Assembly: GCF_029338515.1 (NCBI RefSeq)
Contig: NZ_CP119988.1
Coordinates: 434,001-498,000 of the forward strand
Origin: Haloglomus litoreum
GTDB taxonomy: Archaea; Halobacteriota; Halobacteria; Halobacteriales; Haloarculaceae
Direction of reading: 5' to 3'
DNA length: 64,000 bases
Shown here: positions 50,030 to 59,181 of the stretch, one piece after another
How positions within the stretch are numbered: the stretch's first letter is position 1
How the letters are laid out: every line of letters begins with the position of its first letter
Notes under the pieces: generated by a model
Database searches by the model: none
The model's input: only the letters and a program-made list of their open reading frames with translations
What the model was told of the DNA's origin: nothing
Translations under genes and position numbers: made by a program

Positions 50030-51031
50030 ATGACTGACGATCTTCAGGGCACTGTCACAGAGGCCCAGGAGTATCTGGACTCACGGGATGGGGGTGCGGA
50101 ATTGAACGAGGCTGAAACGAGGCACGGAATCATCGACCCACTCCTGACGGCGGTCGGGTGGCGCCCGATCGACATCCGGCACGAGTACGACGTACAGATG
50201 GGTTCTGCCACGAAGAAGGTCGATAGCGCCCTTGCGACAGGAGACCATCCCGACGTGTTCGTCGAGGCGAAGGCAGCAGCTAAGGACCTGAACACAACCG
50301 ACGTCGACCAGCTCAAGAGCTATATGGTCCAGGAATGGGTCCAGTTCGGGCTCTTGAGCAACGGTATCTCGTTCGAGCTGTACTACCTCGTCCCGGGTGG
50401 GGAGGACGCGCCGACGATTACCTTACTTGCCCAGGAACGCCTCGACAGCCTGGTCGATAGTCCAATCCCCGAGATAGTGGATCGGGAGCACATGGCCTCA
50501 GGGCACGCCGAAGACCGGGCGGACGACCTATTGCAACTCGACACCGTTCGGACGTGGCTCAAGCGTCGTCCCGATCGCGTGGAAGCCGCATTACAGGCAG
50601 TCGGCTGTCCGCAGCCGGACGTGGAGCGATTCCTCGGTAATCTCTTCGGACGAACGGAAACCTCGTCATTCCGCTATACCGTGGAATTGTCAGTTGGTGG
50701 GGCACCGGTTCGCGTCGGTGGGGACAGTCAGAGCGAGGCGATGGCACAGGTCGCGAAGTATCTGGACCGGGAACATGGCCTGCTGGGGAAGGTGGAGCTG
50801 CCGTTTCTGGGCCGGTCAACGAAGATTCCACTGCTGAATGAGGGGCGGCCAGATGAATGGAGACGGTCTGATGATTATCCCTCCGAATACCGTTCGCATG
50901 AGCAACTCCGAGGGAACGTCTATCTCTACACCAGCCTGAATTCTCGGGGAAAGCGGAGCAAAATCAGCGAACTCTGTGAGGTCTGTGGACTGGGGGAGCC
51001 GGAATTCAACGACGCCTGGGATGGCTCGTGA
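50030..51031 (+). CDS. Type I restriction HSDR_N-like nuclease domain protein
   Basis: 333 residues from ATG at 50030. NEAETRHGIIDPLLTAVGWR, KKVDSALAT, DVFVEAKAAAKDL form the PD-(D/E)XK nuclease core of HsdR N-terminal type (D ... E-X-K); VQEWVQFGLLSNGISFELYY follows. The rest is not recognised. Stand-alone HSDR_N proteins occur often in haloarchaeal mobile regions. The nuclease residues appear intact. Divergent from the Orc1 remnant. Confidence 0.8.
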   Translation: MTDDLQGTVTEAQEYLDSRDGGAELNEAETRHGIIDPLLTAVGWRPIDIRHEYDVQMGSATKKVDSALATGDHPDVFVEAKAAAKDLNTTDVDQLKSYMVQEWVQFGLLSNGISFELYYLVPGGEDAPTITLLAQERLDSLVDSPIPEIVDREHMASGHAEDRADDLLQLDTVRTWLKRRPDRVEAALQAVGCPQPDVERFLGNLFGRTETSSFRYTVELSVGGAPVRVGGDSQSEAMAQVAKYLDREHGLLGKVELPFLGRSTKIPLLNEGRPDEWRRSDDYPSEYRSHEQLRGNVYLYTSLNSRGKRSKISELCEVCGLGEPEFNDAWDGS

Positions 51032-51108
51032 TAGCGGGTGAGGGCCCCAAATCTATGCTCCTGCTGACTAGGTGTTTATTATGCTCCGCTTAATTGTTGA
51101 AGGAATCA

Positions 51109-51759
51109 ATGGAGATAACTATCACATTTCGGGACGGTCCGATTGAGGCCGAAATCCGAACATCGGAGGAAGAGGATTATGACAAGGTGCTTACCGAGCT
51201 GGCAGAGTTCGTTGACGGATACGGACCAGTCCACAGGCAACAAGAGCCTGCGGAAGACGGATCGGAGCCGGAGACTGAAGAAGACCCTCAGCAGGTGACC
51301 CTGAGTGAGTCTTCTGAAGAGTCAGATGAGGATGTTTCAAATCCAGTGGTGGCTGAGATTGATGCCACAGAATTCGAATTTTACAGCGTGCTTCAGGAAG
51401 GGCGGGTTAATGAAGACGAAGTGGAAGAGTTTCCAGCAATTCTGACGGCTCCTGATGTTCTTGGCGACTCCGAACAGGAGAGGGCAATTAACGCTGCAGC
51501 AGTCATCATGACTGTTCTTTCAGATATACATGATATCGAACGTATAAAAACAAGCGACCTTAAGAGTGCAGTTGGGGAATCAGGAATCGCTGAAAGTGTC
51601 TGGAAGAACACTTCTCGGGTTGAAGAACGTGATGTCTATTTCAATTCCCGAGGCAGAGGGGGATCCGCAACCGTCGAAATCCGCCCTCCAGGCAAAGCGG
51701 TTGGCTACGAGCAAATAGAGCGGCTCGTAGATGAATATCGGTCGGATTCGGAGGAATAG
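51109..51759 (+). CDS. Hypothetical protein with acidic linker (216 aa)
   Basis: MEITITFRDGPIEAEIRTSE begins a small beta region to about residue 45; then an acidic disordered stretch (EPETEEDPQQVTLSESSEES); then a helical region VVAEIDATEFEFYSVLQEGR and NAAAVIMTVLSDIHDIERIK ending near EQIERLVDEYRSDSEE. AT-rich, ATG at 51109. Convergent with the HEPN-type gene. I do not recognise it; it may belong with the neighbouring defence-type genes. Confidence 0.62.
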   Translation: MEITITFRDGPIEAEIRTSEEEDYDKVLTELAEFVDGYGPVHRQQEPAEDGSEPETEEDPQQVTLSESSEESDEDVSNPVVAEIDATEFEFYSVLQEGRVNEDEVEEFPAILTAPDVLGDSEQERAINAAAVIMTVLSDIHDIERIKTSDLKSAVGESGIAESVWKNTSRVEERDVYFNSRGRGGSATVEIRPPGKAVGYEQIERLVDEYRSDSEE

Positions 51760-51772
51760 ACTCCCCCCAATA

Positions 51773-52588
51773 TTAGCTGACCTGTTCCTGTTCTCGACGG
51801 GAGACTTCTGGAATGCCCTCATCGAAGTGTTCTTCAATAATCGACTCGGCCTCTTCCGATCCTATTGACGTGATTTTCGCCATCCCTTCGTCGTAGTGTA
51901 CCTTCCGTGCCTGCTTCATGTTCCCGAGTTTGCTCTTCACAGTGTGGCCGTCTGCGCCGAGAATCCACTCTGTCAACTTGTCAGCCTCCACCTCGCGACC
52001 GATAGCGTGTAGGTGCACGAGAAGTTCCTGCTCCACGTCGAGTTCGCGGCTCATAATGACTCGCTTCCCATTATAGCTATCAATATACGGATTCAGCGGC
52101 TGCGACAGTTCCTCAATCAGTTCGGCAATTTGGTCAACCTCGTCCTCATCCCCGTAGATCCGGAGTAGTTCGGCCAACATCCACGTACATAGCCTCACCG
52201 CAGTCTGGGTGTCGGAGTGATTGACCGGGACTTCCAGATTGATATGGACGGAATCGCGGTTGTTCCGCATATCATATGCTACACGCATCGCTCGGGGGAT
52301 GCTGATACGGATCTCGTAGTCCAGATTTGCTGTGCCGTCGTAGTTGTTACTCTCGATTGTGTCGATGAAGGTCCCGACGCTCAGGTGATTTTGCACGCCT
52401 TCGTCAGTGTCGCTCAGAATGGCGTTGGCGAGGTTCTCGCAGAAGTTTCCGATGTGGGCTCCGGCCTCCTCGTACTTGCCGTTGGAGAGGTGAAACCGCA
52501 TGTCCTGATAGTGCCGTAGCAATCGGTTGACTGATTCTTGGTGAAGGCCGGCACCAATCAGCTGCTCGCGAACGAGCTCGACGCTCAT
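51773..52588 (-). CDS. Probable HEPN-domain protein with C-terminal winged helix
   Basis: 271 residues from ATG at 52588. Helical N-terminus; then RAMRVAYDMRNNRDSVHINL contains R108-X6-H115, the HEPN RNase R-X4-6-H pattern, with WMLAELLRIYG after it, as in AbiJ/Abi-like proteins where R-N-X-R-X-X-X-H recurs. The C-terminal half (KRVIMSRELDVEQELLVHLH, then DGHTVKSKLGNMKQARKVHY) looks like a winged helix. Last gene of an operon with an XPB-like helicase; its ATG overlaps the preceding stop. HEPN proteins are RNases in abortive infection systems. Confidence 0.62.
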   Translation of the reverse strand: MSVELVREQLIGAGLHQESVNRLLRHYQDMRFHLSNGKYEEAGAHIGNFCENLANAILSDTDEGVQNHLSVGTFIDTIESNNYDGTANLDYEIRISIPRAMRVAYDMRNNRDSVHINLEVPVNHSDTQTAVRLCTWMLAELLRIYGDEDEVDQIAELIEELSQPLNPYIDSYNGKRVIMSRELDVEQELLVHLHAIGREVEADKLTEWILGADGHTVKSKLGNMKQARKVHYDEGMAKITSIGSEEAESIIEEHFDEGIPEVSRREQEQVS

Positions 52589-52980
52589 CCGTTCAACCCT
52601 TCGATGCGACCGAGGGCTTTTGGGAGGCTCTCTGCGACGAGCTTCCACTCGCCGCTCTCGTCGTCCTTCTCGACGATGTGGTCGTCGTTGAGCCCATTCA
52701 TGAACTTCCGAACCGTGCTATCGTCGACATCAGCCTTCGAGTAGAAGTAGTCGTATGGGAGCGTGGGCGTATCGGCTTTTCCGCCCTCGAAGGCGTACCG
52801 TCGCCCGATGAGGTGAATCAGAATACGTTCCCTCCAGGGGGCGTCTTCGAAGTCGTCTTTTAGGCCAATTGATCCGTCTTGGAAGATACGGAACAATCTG
52901 GCAGCTTCGTCGAAGTGGCTCTCGAGGAACGACTCTGGGTCAGCAACCATCTCCTCGTTGATGCGGTCCTCAAGCCCCAT
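52585..52980 (-). CDS. Winged-helix protein of the helicase operon (131 aa)
   Basis: MGLEDRINEEMVADPESFLE, then RERILIHLIGRRYAFEGGKA, SKADVDDSTVRKFMNGLNDD, HIVEKDDESGEWKLV. The middle is a small winged helix. It overlaps the next gene by 4 bp and the previous by 11 bp. No known family; three such small proteins follow each other. Confidence 0.65.
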   Translation of the reverse strand: MGLEDRINEEMVADPESFLESHFDEAARLFRIFQDGSIGLKDDFEDAPWRERILIHLIGRRYAFEGGKADTPTLPYDYFYSKADVDDSTVRKFMNGLNDDHIVEKDDESGEWKLVAESLPKALGRIEGLNG

Positions 52981-53368
52981 CAGCCATCACCTCCTCAACC
53001 ATATCGAGACCGTCCATAGTGAGCTTCCGAACCGTAGACTGCCCCTCCTTTCCATCACGCATCACCCAGCCATTCTCCTCGCAGGCGTTGAGTACGTCGC
53101 TCATGTTCGCCGGCAGGTTCATCCGGCAGGTGCGATATCCTTCTTCGATATCCCCTGTGGTGAAGCGGTCTTGGTTCTCGTATTCCTCGAGATAGTACGC
53201 GATTCCAGCAGCACGCTCCTTGTGCGTGCTGGGGTCGAATTCACGGATGAATGACTGCATGTCCGTCGCTTCATTCGCTGCCCCTGGGTTCTCCTCCAGT
53301 TTCGCCTCAAGTGCAGCAACGCGCTTTTTTAGATTCTCGATTTCGTCTTGAAGTTCGCTCTCACTCAT
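52970..53368 (-). CDS. Coiled-coil plus winged-helix protein of the helicase operon (132 aa)
   Basis: MSESELQDEIENLKKRVAAL then EAKLEENPGA is a short coiled coil, after which RFTTGDIEEGYRTCRMNLPA and NACEENGWVMRDGKEGQSTV form a winged helix. It may form dimers or bind the helicase. Three bp separate it from the preceding gene. Family not recognised. Confidence 0.65.
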   Translation of the reverse strand: MSESELQDEIENLKKRVAALEAKLEENPGAANEATDMQSFIREFDPSTHKERAAGIAYYLEEYENQDRFTTGDIEEGYRTCRMNLPANMSDVLNACEENGWVMRDGKEGQSTVRKLTMDGLDMVEEVMADGA

Positions 53369-53371
53369 GAT

Positions 53372-53758
53372 TCAATCCTCTGCGAGGAATTCTTTCGCTT
53401 TCTCCAGATTGACTGACGGGAGCATGTACTCGCCATCCTCGCTACGGAGAATCCCTTCATCGTCGAGGTCGCGGACAGAGGGGTATACAGTGCCCTTCTT
53501 GACGCCACTCATGGAGCTGATATCAGACGGTGTGACCCATTCATCGTCGGCCATGCCGAGTTCGTGCAGTGCCTTTTGCGCCATGAGCGCGACAACAATC
53601 TTCCGCTTCGAATTGAGGTCGTTGTACCTCTCGTTCGGGATGAGGTCCCCGCTGTCTTTACCGATTTGAGCGTACCTGCCGACCGTTTCCGCGAGGAGTT
53701 CTTCGTTGAGCGCCTCCTCATCAACGAGGAGATCTTCTAATGTCGATTGCTCCGACAT
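53372..53758 (-). CDS. PadR-like winged-helix protein of the helicase operon (128 aa)
   Basis: MSEQSTLEDLLVDEEALNEE, then VALMAQKALHELGMADDEWV and SSMSGVKKGTVYPSVRDLDD EGILRSEDGEYML. A PadR-like winged helix in the second half. It follows the helicase by 126 bp, and the gap has AT-rich TAAGAATTATGTGTATGG in gene direction about 30 bp before the ATG, so it may have its own promoter. Possible regulator of the operon. Confidence 0.68.
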   Translation of the reverse strand: MSEQSTLEDLLVDEEALNEELLAETVGRYAQIGKDSGDLIPNERYNDLNSKRKIVVALMAQKALHELGMADDEWVTPSDISSMSGVKKGTVYPSVRDLDDEGILRSEDGEYMLPSVNLEKAKEFLAED

Positions 53759-53884
53759 ATGCGGGCCTAGATGTAGCCATACACATAATTCTTACTTGGG
53801 GCTTGGCTACCATCTGATATCTGCAACGGTTTAAGTTAGATAGGTGGAAGATAGAAATCTGCATTCAGATACAAGCCTCAAGGG

Positions 53885-55810
53885 CTACTCTAATTCTGCG
53901 CTCCTCTTACTGATATCAATCCCTTTCTCTGCTAAGTACTGGGTACTCTCTCGTCCCCAGTCTTCTTCTCCAGATCCCTTAGTGAGAAGGACGTACACCT
54001 TTGAATCACCGAAAGGACGCATCGTACGGCCTGCACGCTGTCCTGTTTGTGCGCGGGATGCCCCTCGTGTAGAGGCGAGAATCGCAACTTCTGCGTCGGG
54101 TAGGTCGATGCCTTCATCTCCAATTCTCGAAATGATTAGGCTGTCGAGATTGCCGTCTCTGAATTGTCGGTATCGTTCCTCGCGTTCGTCGTGTGCCGTT
54201 TCACCGTAGATGAAGGGGATTCCTAGTTCGCTGGAAAGTTCCTTACCCTGATCCACCCAATCAACAAATACGAGAGTCTTCTCCTCAGAATGCTCCGTGA
54301 GCAGTTCTCTGACGACGCTTGCTTTCGCTGGGTTTTTCGCTGCTTCGATGAGTTTCTGGCTGCCTTCTGCCTGCTGATACCGCTCTCTGGCCCGTTCGGA
54401 CGCCCATGGGACCATCAGAAGTTCCACATCCGGCTGGGAGACCCATCCCTCGGCGAAGAGAGAGCCCCAGTCTGTTCCGACTGGCGGCCCGATGAGTGTG
54501 TAGATCTCCTTGGCGTCGCCGCTCTCACGGATGGGTGTCGCGCTGAGGCCCAACCGTGCTTTTGACTGAATCTCTCGGAATCGCTTCCAGGTACTCGCGA
54601 CCGAGTGGTGGCATTCGTCTGCGATGACGAGCCCCCAATCTCGCTCTTGGAACAGTTTCCGGTGCCGGCTCATCGCGGCCGTGTCGTATGTGGCGATAGT
54701 AACCGAGCGGATTTTCTTCTCGCCTCCGTGGTATTGGCCGATATCGTAGGGTGTCAGGGTTGTCTTCTCGGCCAGCTCGTCTTCCCACTGCTGGGCAAGT
54801 TCTCGCGTCGGAACGAGAATGAGAGTCTCGCCACCGATTGCTTCCATCGAGGCGATGGCGGCGACTGTCTTACCGGAACCTGACGGGCCGACAAAGACGC
54901 CGGAACGACGCTCTAGGAAGTGGTCAACCCATTCGCTCTGATAGTCTCGCAACTCGAAATCATCGTTCAACTCGATATGGAGTGTCTCTCCATCCTCGAG
55001 CCGCCGTTGATCGATAACGGGGTAGCCTTCTTCGTAGAGGCGCTCTTTCACGCCTGCTTCGCCGCCGTTCCGGACACGGAGCTTTGTGTCCGAAAGGAAC
55101 CTCGTGTAGTGCGTATTGTGTTCGAGCTTTCGCTTAGCAACGTTCTCGAACACTTCAGAATCATTCGCCTCAAGGACGGTGATTTCTCGTCCCTCAGAGT
55201 CGATTTCGGTCCGGAGATAGAACTGGTGTGCCCGCTGCCAGTCGTCCTGGATTCGTGACTCGAAGCCGCCATCCCATCTCTCCTCTCCGACGACTAACTT
55301 CAGCTCGTCACGGTACTGCTCAAAGTCGTCGTATGGGGCGTTCCAGACGTCTTGCTTTCCGAGTTTGTAGAGATACGAGTCCCCAGTTGAGTCTACGAGA
55401 TGGGCTGCTTGAGAGAGGATACTACGGGTTTGCTGTGCAGGCTTGTCCACGGCAATTTCCCGGCGGCTCGGGAAAAACAGAACGCGCTCATCGGAAGATT
55501 GCGTCGGCGCAATCTCTTTCTGAACCTCCGTTTCCGGCGGTGCCATCGGCTCACCAGAATCAAGACTCGCATGCTGCTCCAATCCAGAGGGGTAGTATAT
55601 GATGGCCCCTCCTCCGACCTGCCTTTCCTCCAAAATTCCAGAGCGGGATTGACTCTTCAGGAACTGGCGTGCTCGTTCTCGAGAACAGTTTACCCGATCC
55701 GCAATCCACCTCGACGTTACGACGGGTGTCACCTTGAGCTGGTTGACTACCGCTTCCTCAAAACGTTCTGCTGGGTAGCCCCGGTTGACCTCTGTCGAAT
55801 GATTAGACAT
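53885..55810 (-). CDS. XPB/SSL2-like DNA helicase with N-terminal winged helix
   Basis: 641 residues. N-terminal HTH (VVTSRWIADRVNCSRERARQ) then an unrecognised 200-residue domain; helicase core from about 285: Q-motif FELRDYQSEWVDHFLERRSG, Walker A GPSGSGKT (308-315), ECHH box VIADECHHSVASTWKRF, SATPIRESG, and motif VI SRAQTGQRAGRTMRP. It matches the XPB/Ssl2 superfamily-2 group used in phage-defence and repair. Upstream are two 14-bp inverted operator-like sites. It is first in an operon with three winged-helix and one HEPN-type protein. Confidence 0.85.
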   Translation of the reverse strand: MSNHSTEVNRGYPAERFEEAVVNQLKVTPVVTSRWIADRVNCSRERARQFLKSQSRSGILEERQVGGGAIIYYPSGLEQHASLDSGEPMAPPETEVQKEIAPTQSSDERVLFFPSRREIAVDKPAQQTRSILSQAAHLVDSTGDSYLYKLGKQDVWNAPYDDFEQYRDELKLVVGEERWDGGFESRIQDDWQRAHQFYLRTEIDSEGREITVLEANDSEVFENVAKRKLEHNTHYTRFLSDTKLRVRNGGEAGVKERLYEEGYPVIDQRRLEDGETLHIELNDDFELRDYQSEWVDHFLERRSGVFVGPSGSGKTVAAIASMEAIGGETLILVPTRELAQQWEDELAEKTTLTPYDIGQYHGGEKKIRSVTIATYDTAAMSRHRKLFQERDWGLVIADECHHSVASTWKRFREIQSKARLGLSATPIRESGDAKEIYTLIGPPVGTDWGSLFAEGWVSQPDVELLMVPWASERARERYQQAEGSQKLIEAAKNPAKASVVRELLTEHSEEKTLVFVDWVDQGKELSSELGIPFIYGETAHDEREERYRQFRDGNLDSLIISRIGDEGIDLPDAEVAILASTRGASRAQTGQRAGRTMRPFGDSKVYVLLTKGSGEEDWGRESTQYLAEKGIDISKRSAELE

Positions 55811-55812
55811 GT

Positions 55813-55860
55813 TTGCGCCGGCACAAGCCGGTTCAGTCTATCAGTATTGTGCCGACGCAA
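55813..55860 (-). promoter_or_regulatory. Two 14-bp inverted operator-like sites before the helicase
   Basis: TTGCGCCGGCACAA (55813-55826) and, inverted, TTGTGCCGACGCAA (55847-55860). One base differs. Each is also nearly palindromic by itself. They are 20 bp apart and the first ends 2 bp from the helicase start codon. A regulator could block transcription or start. Confidence 0.6.
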
Positions 55861-55914
55861 CTAATGTTTTTCGTCGAAATCAGCAAAATGAAACTGTTTC
55901 TGTGGGGGGTCAAT

Positions 55915-56165
55915 TCATCGCCTCTCCGATCCGCCCCTCGGTCGGTTCGGCGAGATACGGCTCGCCGAGTAATCACTCCCTCCGCTGACGGCCATCATCG
56001 TCCGGACATCGACCTGCCGCTCGACAAGATGATACGTCGCCCACGACCGCTGAAGATCGTGGTGGACGCTTCCTGACGACACTCGATTGGGCGGCAGCCT
56101 GGGCTGCAGAAACTTCTTCATCGAAGGGGTCGCCAGTGGGGGCATGCCGAACAGGCCGCCGACTC
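55915..56165 (-). pseudogene. Integrase C-terminal remnant (direct repeat of the downstream integrase)
   Basis: Frame HHDLQRSWATYHLVERQVDV then RTMMAVSGGSDYSA matches the end of the integrase at 59182-59778. A missing four-base string in place of GATCGC and a frameshift spoil the tail (SRISPNRPRGGSERR). About 160 bp align with 59190-59353. The restriction-modification gene lies between the two copies. Confidence 0.8.
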
Positions 56166-56205
56166 CTCGTTCTCCGTCGAATTCGGGAGGACCGACCCGG
56201 CACAA

Positions 56206-59163
56206 ATGACTGAATATCCAAACCCTGAGGCAGACTTCCACAGTCGGCTCTACGTCCGGCTCGCGGACTACCTGGACGCAACGCCGGATGCGCCGTTCTC
56301 CGAGGTCAGCATCGAGGAGAACACGGCGGGTGGACGGGCCGATATCCTGGTCGATAGCCACGAGGTCGGAAGTGTCGTTATCGAGGTCAAGCGTACCGAC
56401 GTGAATCCGCGGTCGAAAGACGTGATTCGCCAGGCCCGAAACTACGCGGATGCCGTCGGAGCCGACTTCTTCGCAACCTGCAACGCGAACGACTTCTTCC
56501 TCTTCGACTACCGTGGTGAATTTGAGGTCCGCAACGTCGATTTCTACTATCTCAATCTCCGCGGCCAGACTCTCTCGGACTCGATTCCCGAGATTCTGAA
56601 CACGGTCGTCCACCTCTACCAGGAGAACCGGCTCCCACAGCAGCACGAGCGCGAACGAATCGTCGGAATACTCCGGAGCTTCCATTCATCAGTCTGGCCC
56701 ACGCTGAAGTACCTCGCTGGCCGAGCGTACGAGAGCAACGAGCAGTTCATCCAACTGTTCGATACCTGGGTCCGTGAGAACGATTATGTCGGCCTTCCGG
56801 AGGACAAGCAGCTCGAACTGGCCGCGAAGCAGTACGCGTATCTCCTTACGAATCGGGTCCTCTTCTACGAGGTTGTTCGTGAGCGGACTCCGGAGCCGAT
56901 CAGTACGGAGAGCGGCTTCCAGTTAGACTCGCTCATTGGCGAGGCCTCGATTGATGTCCTCGAGGACCACCTTTCGCGAAAGTTTGAGGAAATCATCAGT
57001 GAAGTCGACTATGAGCCGATTTTCGACCCAGATACCGGGTTGTTCGAGGCCTTCCCCCACAACACGAAGACACGGCGAGCGATGGCGGACCTCATCGAGA
57101 ACATCGAGCACCGCTCGATTACCGATATTGATGAGGACCTGCTTGGAGAGATATACGAGGAACTCATCCCTGCAGAGGAGCGGAAAGCCCTGGGACAGTA
57201 CTATACCCATCCGAAAATCGCCGAGACGATCGTCCGATGGGCGCTCCCCGACGATGCGAACCATCAGGGCCTCGACGATGCCGATACGCTCCCCCGCGTG
57301 CTCGATCCGGCTTCCGGGAGTGGTACCTTCACCGTCGAGGCGTATCAACAGGTTGCGAATTTTTCCGGGGCAGCTACTCACCAGGACATCGTCGACCACC
57401 TCGTCTCGGTCGATATCAATCGGTTTCCACTGCACCTCACCTCGCTCAACATCGCGAGTCAGAACATCGAGGAAGAGACGGACAGCATCCACGCCTACCA
57501 TTCCTCGTTCTTCGACATCGATCCGGAGACGGATCCGCTGATTTCGAGCCGCCTCTCGAAATCCGAGACCTCGCTCGGAGAACTCGGGACGTTCGATGCC
57601 GTCGTTGGGAATCCACCCTACATCCGCCAGGAGAATCTCTACCCCTCGAAAGAGCACTTCCGGGCGCATCTGAAAGCGTTCGGCCGATCTGACCGGACCA
57701 CGTACTACGATGGAAGCAAGAGTCTGAGTAAGAAGAGCGACGCCTACATCTACTTCGTGACGCACGGGGCGAAATTCCTTCGTGAGGGTGGCCGGCTCGG
57801 TTACATCATCCCGACGAAGTGGATGATGACCGATTACGGAAAATCGTTCCAGGAGTTCCTCTTCGACCACTTCAAAATCGAGGCTGTGGTCGGGTTCAGC
57901 GTTCGTGCTTTCGAGGACGCCCTGGTGGATACGGCGCTCCTCCTACTTGAGCGGTGTGAGGATGCGGAGGAGCGAGCAAACACGGTCACGAAATTCATCC
58001 GACTCAAGAAGTCGATGGAGGTTGAGCACATCGTCGACACGGTTCGATTCGGCGAGGAGATTCCGGAGGGGGATGACATGCTCATCAAGACCCGCCCGAA
58101 TTATCGGACCGTCGCCATCCAGCAATCGGATGTCGCCGAAATCGAGTCCGGCAAGCTCGGGCACTTCCTCAGTGTTCCCCAGGATATCATTCGGCTCGTC
58201 GAGCATCCGAAGCTGATTCGCCTCTCGGATATTGCCAACGTCGCGTACGGCAACAAGACTGGTGCGAACCCGTTTTTCTTCCTCGATAGCGAGGACCTCG
58301 ACGAGTGGCCGATCGACGAGCGGTTCCTCACGCCCGCGATTAAGAGCATCCGCGATACCGAATCGCAAGAGGTCACGGCGGAGACGACCGACCGATATCT
58401 CCTCGACGTCCACGACTACGTTGCTGAGGTTGAACGGACCGGAGGTCTCGCAGATGGCTCGGACCTAACCGAACGCGTCAAGCGCGCTCTGAAGCGCGAT
58501 GGGTACGATACGCTGGCGTCGTACATAGAGGCTGGAGAGCGTGAGGGCTACCACGAACGGAACACGTGTGCAGCACGTGAGGTCTGGTTCAACCTGGGCG
58601 AACTGAAGACGCCGGAGATTCTCCATCCGAAGTTCTTCAACGACCGCATCATCCCGATGTGGAATCGAGATCGGTTAGCGCCGAGTAACGCCGTCGACGG
58701 CATCTACCTCGACGAGGGAATCGATGACGAGGTGATGATTGGGATCCTGAATTCGACAGTCCACAAGGTGATGCTGGAATGTTGGGGGCGGGCAGAGGGC
58801 GGTGGGGCGCTCCAGTTGATGACCTACGAGATGGAGTCGCTCCCACTCGTCGACCCAGCCCTCATCGAAGGCGACCAACGCCAGCGGTTCAAAGCGACGG
58901 TCCGTCGCTTGTTGGACGGTGATGACGGTGCACAGGATGCGCTCGACGAGATTATCCTCGACGCCCTGGGAGTCGATTTCTCGGTCCAAGAACTCCAGGA
59001 GATGCAACAGACCATCGCTGAACGGCGGATTCGGAGCGGCGATGAGGTGGAAGTGATGATGGAACGAATCGACGAGTTCGACGATGTCGGGACGCAGTCG
59101 TTCGCCACCAGCGTGAGTGACGATGACGAGAATACGACGCTCGGGGAATTCGTCGACGGATAA
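56206..59163 (+). CDS. Type IIG restriction-modification enzyme (nuclease + N6-adenine methylase)
   Basis: 985 residues. PD-(D/E)XK nuclease near the start: GGRADILVDSHE (D46) and VVIEVKRT (E60, K62). Linker helices follow, then the gamma-type methylase with motif I LDPASGSGTFTVEAYQQV (about 366) and motif IV FDAVVGNPPYIRQE (about 469). The C-terminal half should recognise the DNA target. This is the Eco57I/MmeI-like arrangement, one polypeptide for cutting and adenine modification. Catalytic residues look intact. A single gene without partner subunits. Confidence 0.88.
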   Translation: MTEYPNPEADFHSRLYVRLADYLDATPDAPFSEVSIEENTAGGRADILVDSHEVGSVVIEVKRTDVNPRSKDVIRQARNYADAVGADFFATCNANDFFLFDYRGEFEVRNVDFYYLNLRGQTLSDSIPEILNTVVHLYQENRLPQQHERERIVGILRSFHSSVWPTLKYLAGRAYESNEQFIQLFDTWVRENDYVGLPEDKQLELAAKQYAYLLTNRVLFYEVVRERTPEPISTESGFQLDSLIGEASIDVLEDHLSRKFEEIISEVDYEPIFDPDTGLFEAFPHNTKTRRAMADLIENIEHRSITDIDEDLLGEIYEELIPAEERKALGQYYTHPKIAETIVRWALPDDANHQGLDDADTLPRVLDPASGSGTFTVEAYQQVANFSGAATHQDIVDHLVSVDINRFPLHLTSLNIASQNIEEETDSIHAYHSSFFDIDPETDPLISSRLSKSETSLGELGTFDAVVGNPPYIRQENLYPSKEHFRAHLKAFGRSDRTTYYDGSKSLSKKSDAYIYFVTHGAKFLREGGRLGYIIPTKWMMTDYGKSFQEFLFDHFKIEAVVGFSVRAFEDALVDTALLLLERCEDAEERANTVTKFIRLKKSMEVEHIVDTVRFGEEIPEGDDMLIKTRPNYRTVAIQQSDVAEIESGKLGHFLSVPQDIIRLVEHPKLIRLSDIANVAYGNKTGANPFFFLDSEDLDEWPIDERFLTPAIKSIRDTESQEVTAETTDRYLLDVHDYVAEVERTGGLADGSDLTERVKRALKRDGYDTLASYIEAGEREGYHERNTCAAREVWFNLGELKTPEILHPKFFNDRIIPMWNRDRLAPSNAVDGIYLDEGIDDEVMIGILNSTVHKVMLECWGRAEGGGALQLMTYEMESLPLVDPALIEGDQRQRFKATVRRLLDGDDGAQDALDEIILDALGVDFSVQELQEMQQTIAERRIRSGDEVEVMMERIDEFDDVGTQSFATSVSDDDENTTLGEFVDG

Positions 59164-59181
59164 CCCTCGTCGTCCTGGCGA

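Noticed and set aside
53372-55810. A known named helicase-type defence system
   Set aside because: Small partner proteins do not match any named system that I can recognise, so it is left as an unnamed candidate.
55915-56685. 256-residue minus-strand frame
   Set aside because: Most of it is antisense to the type IIG gene. Only its last part is a true integrase remnant, listed separately.
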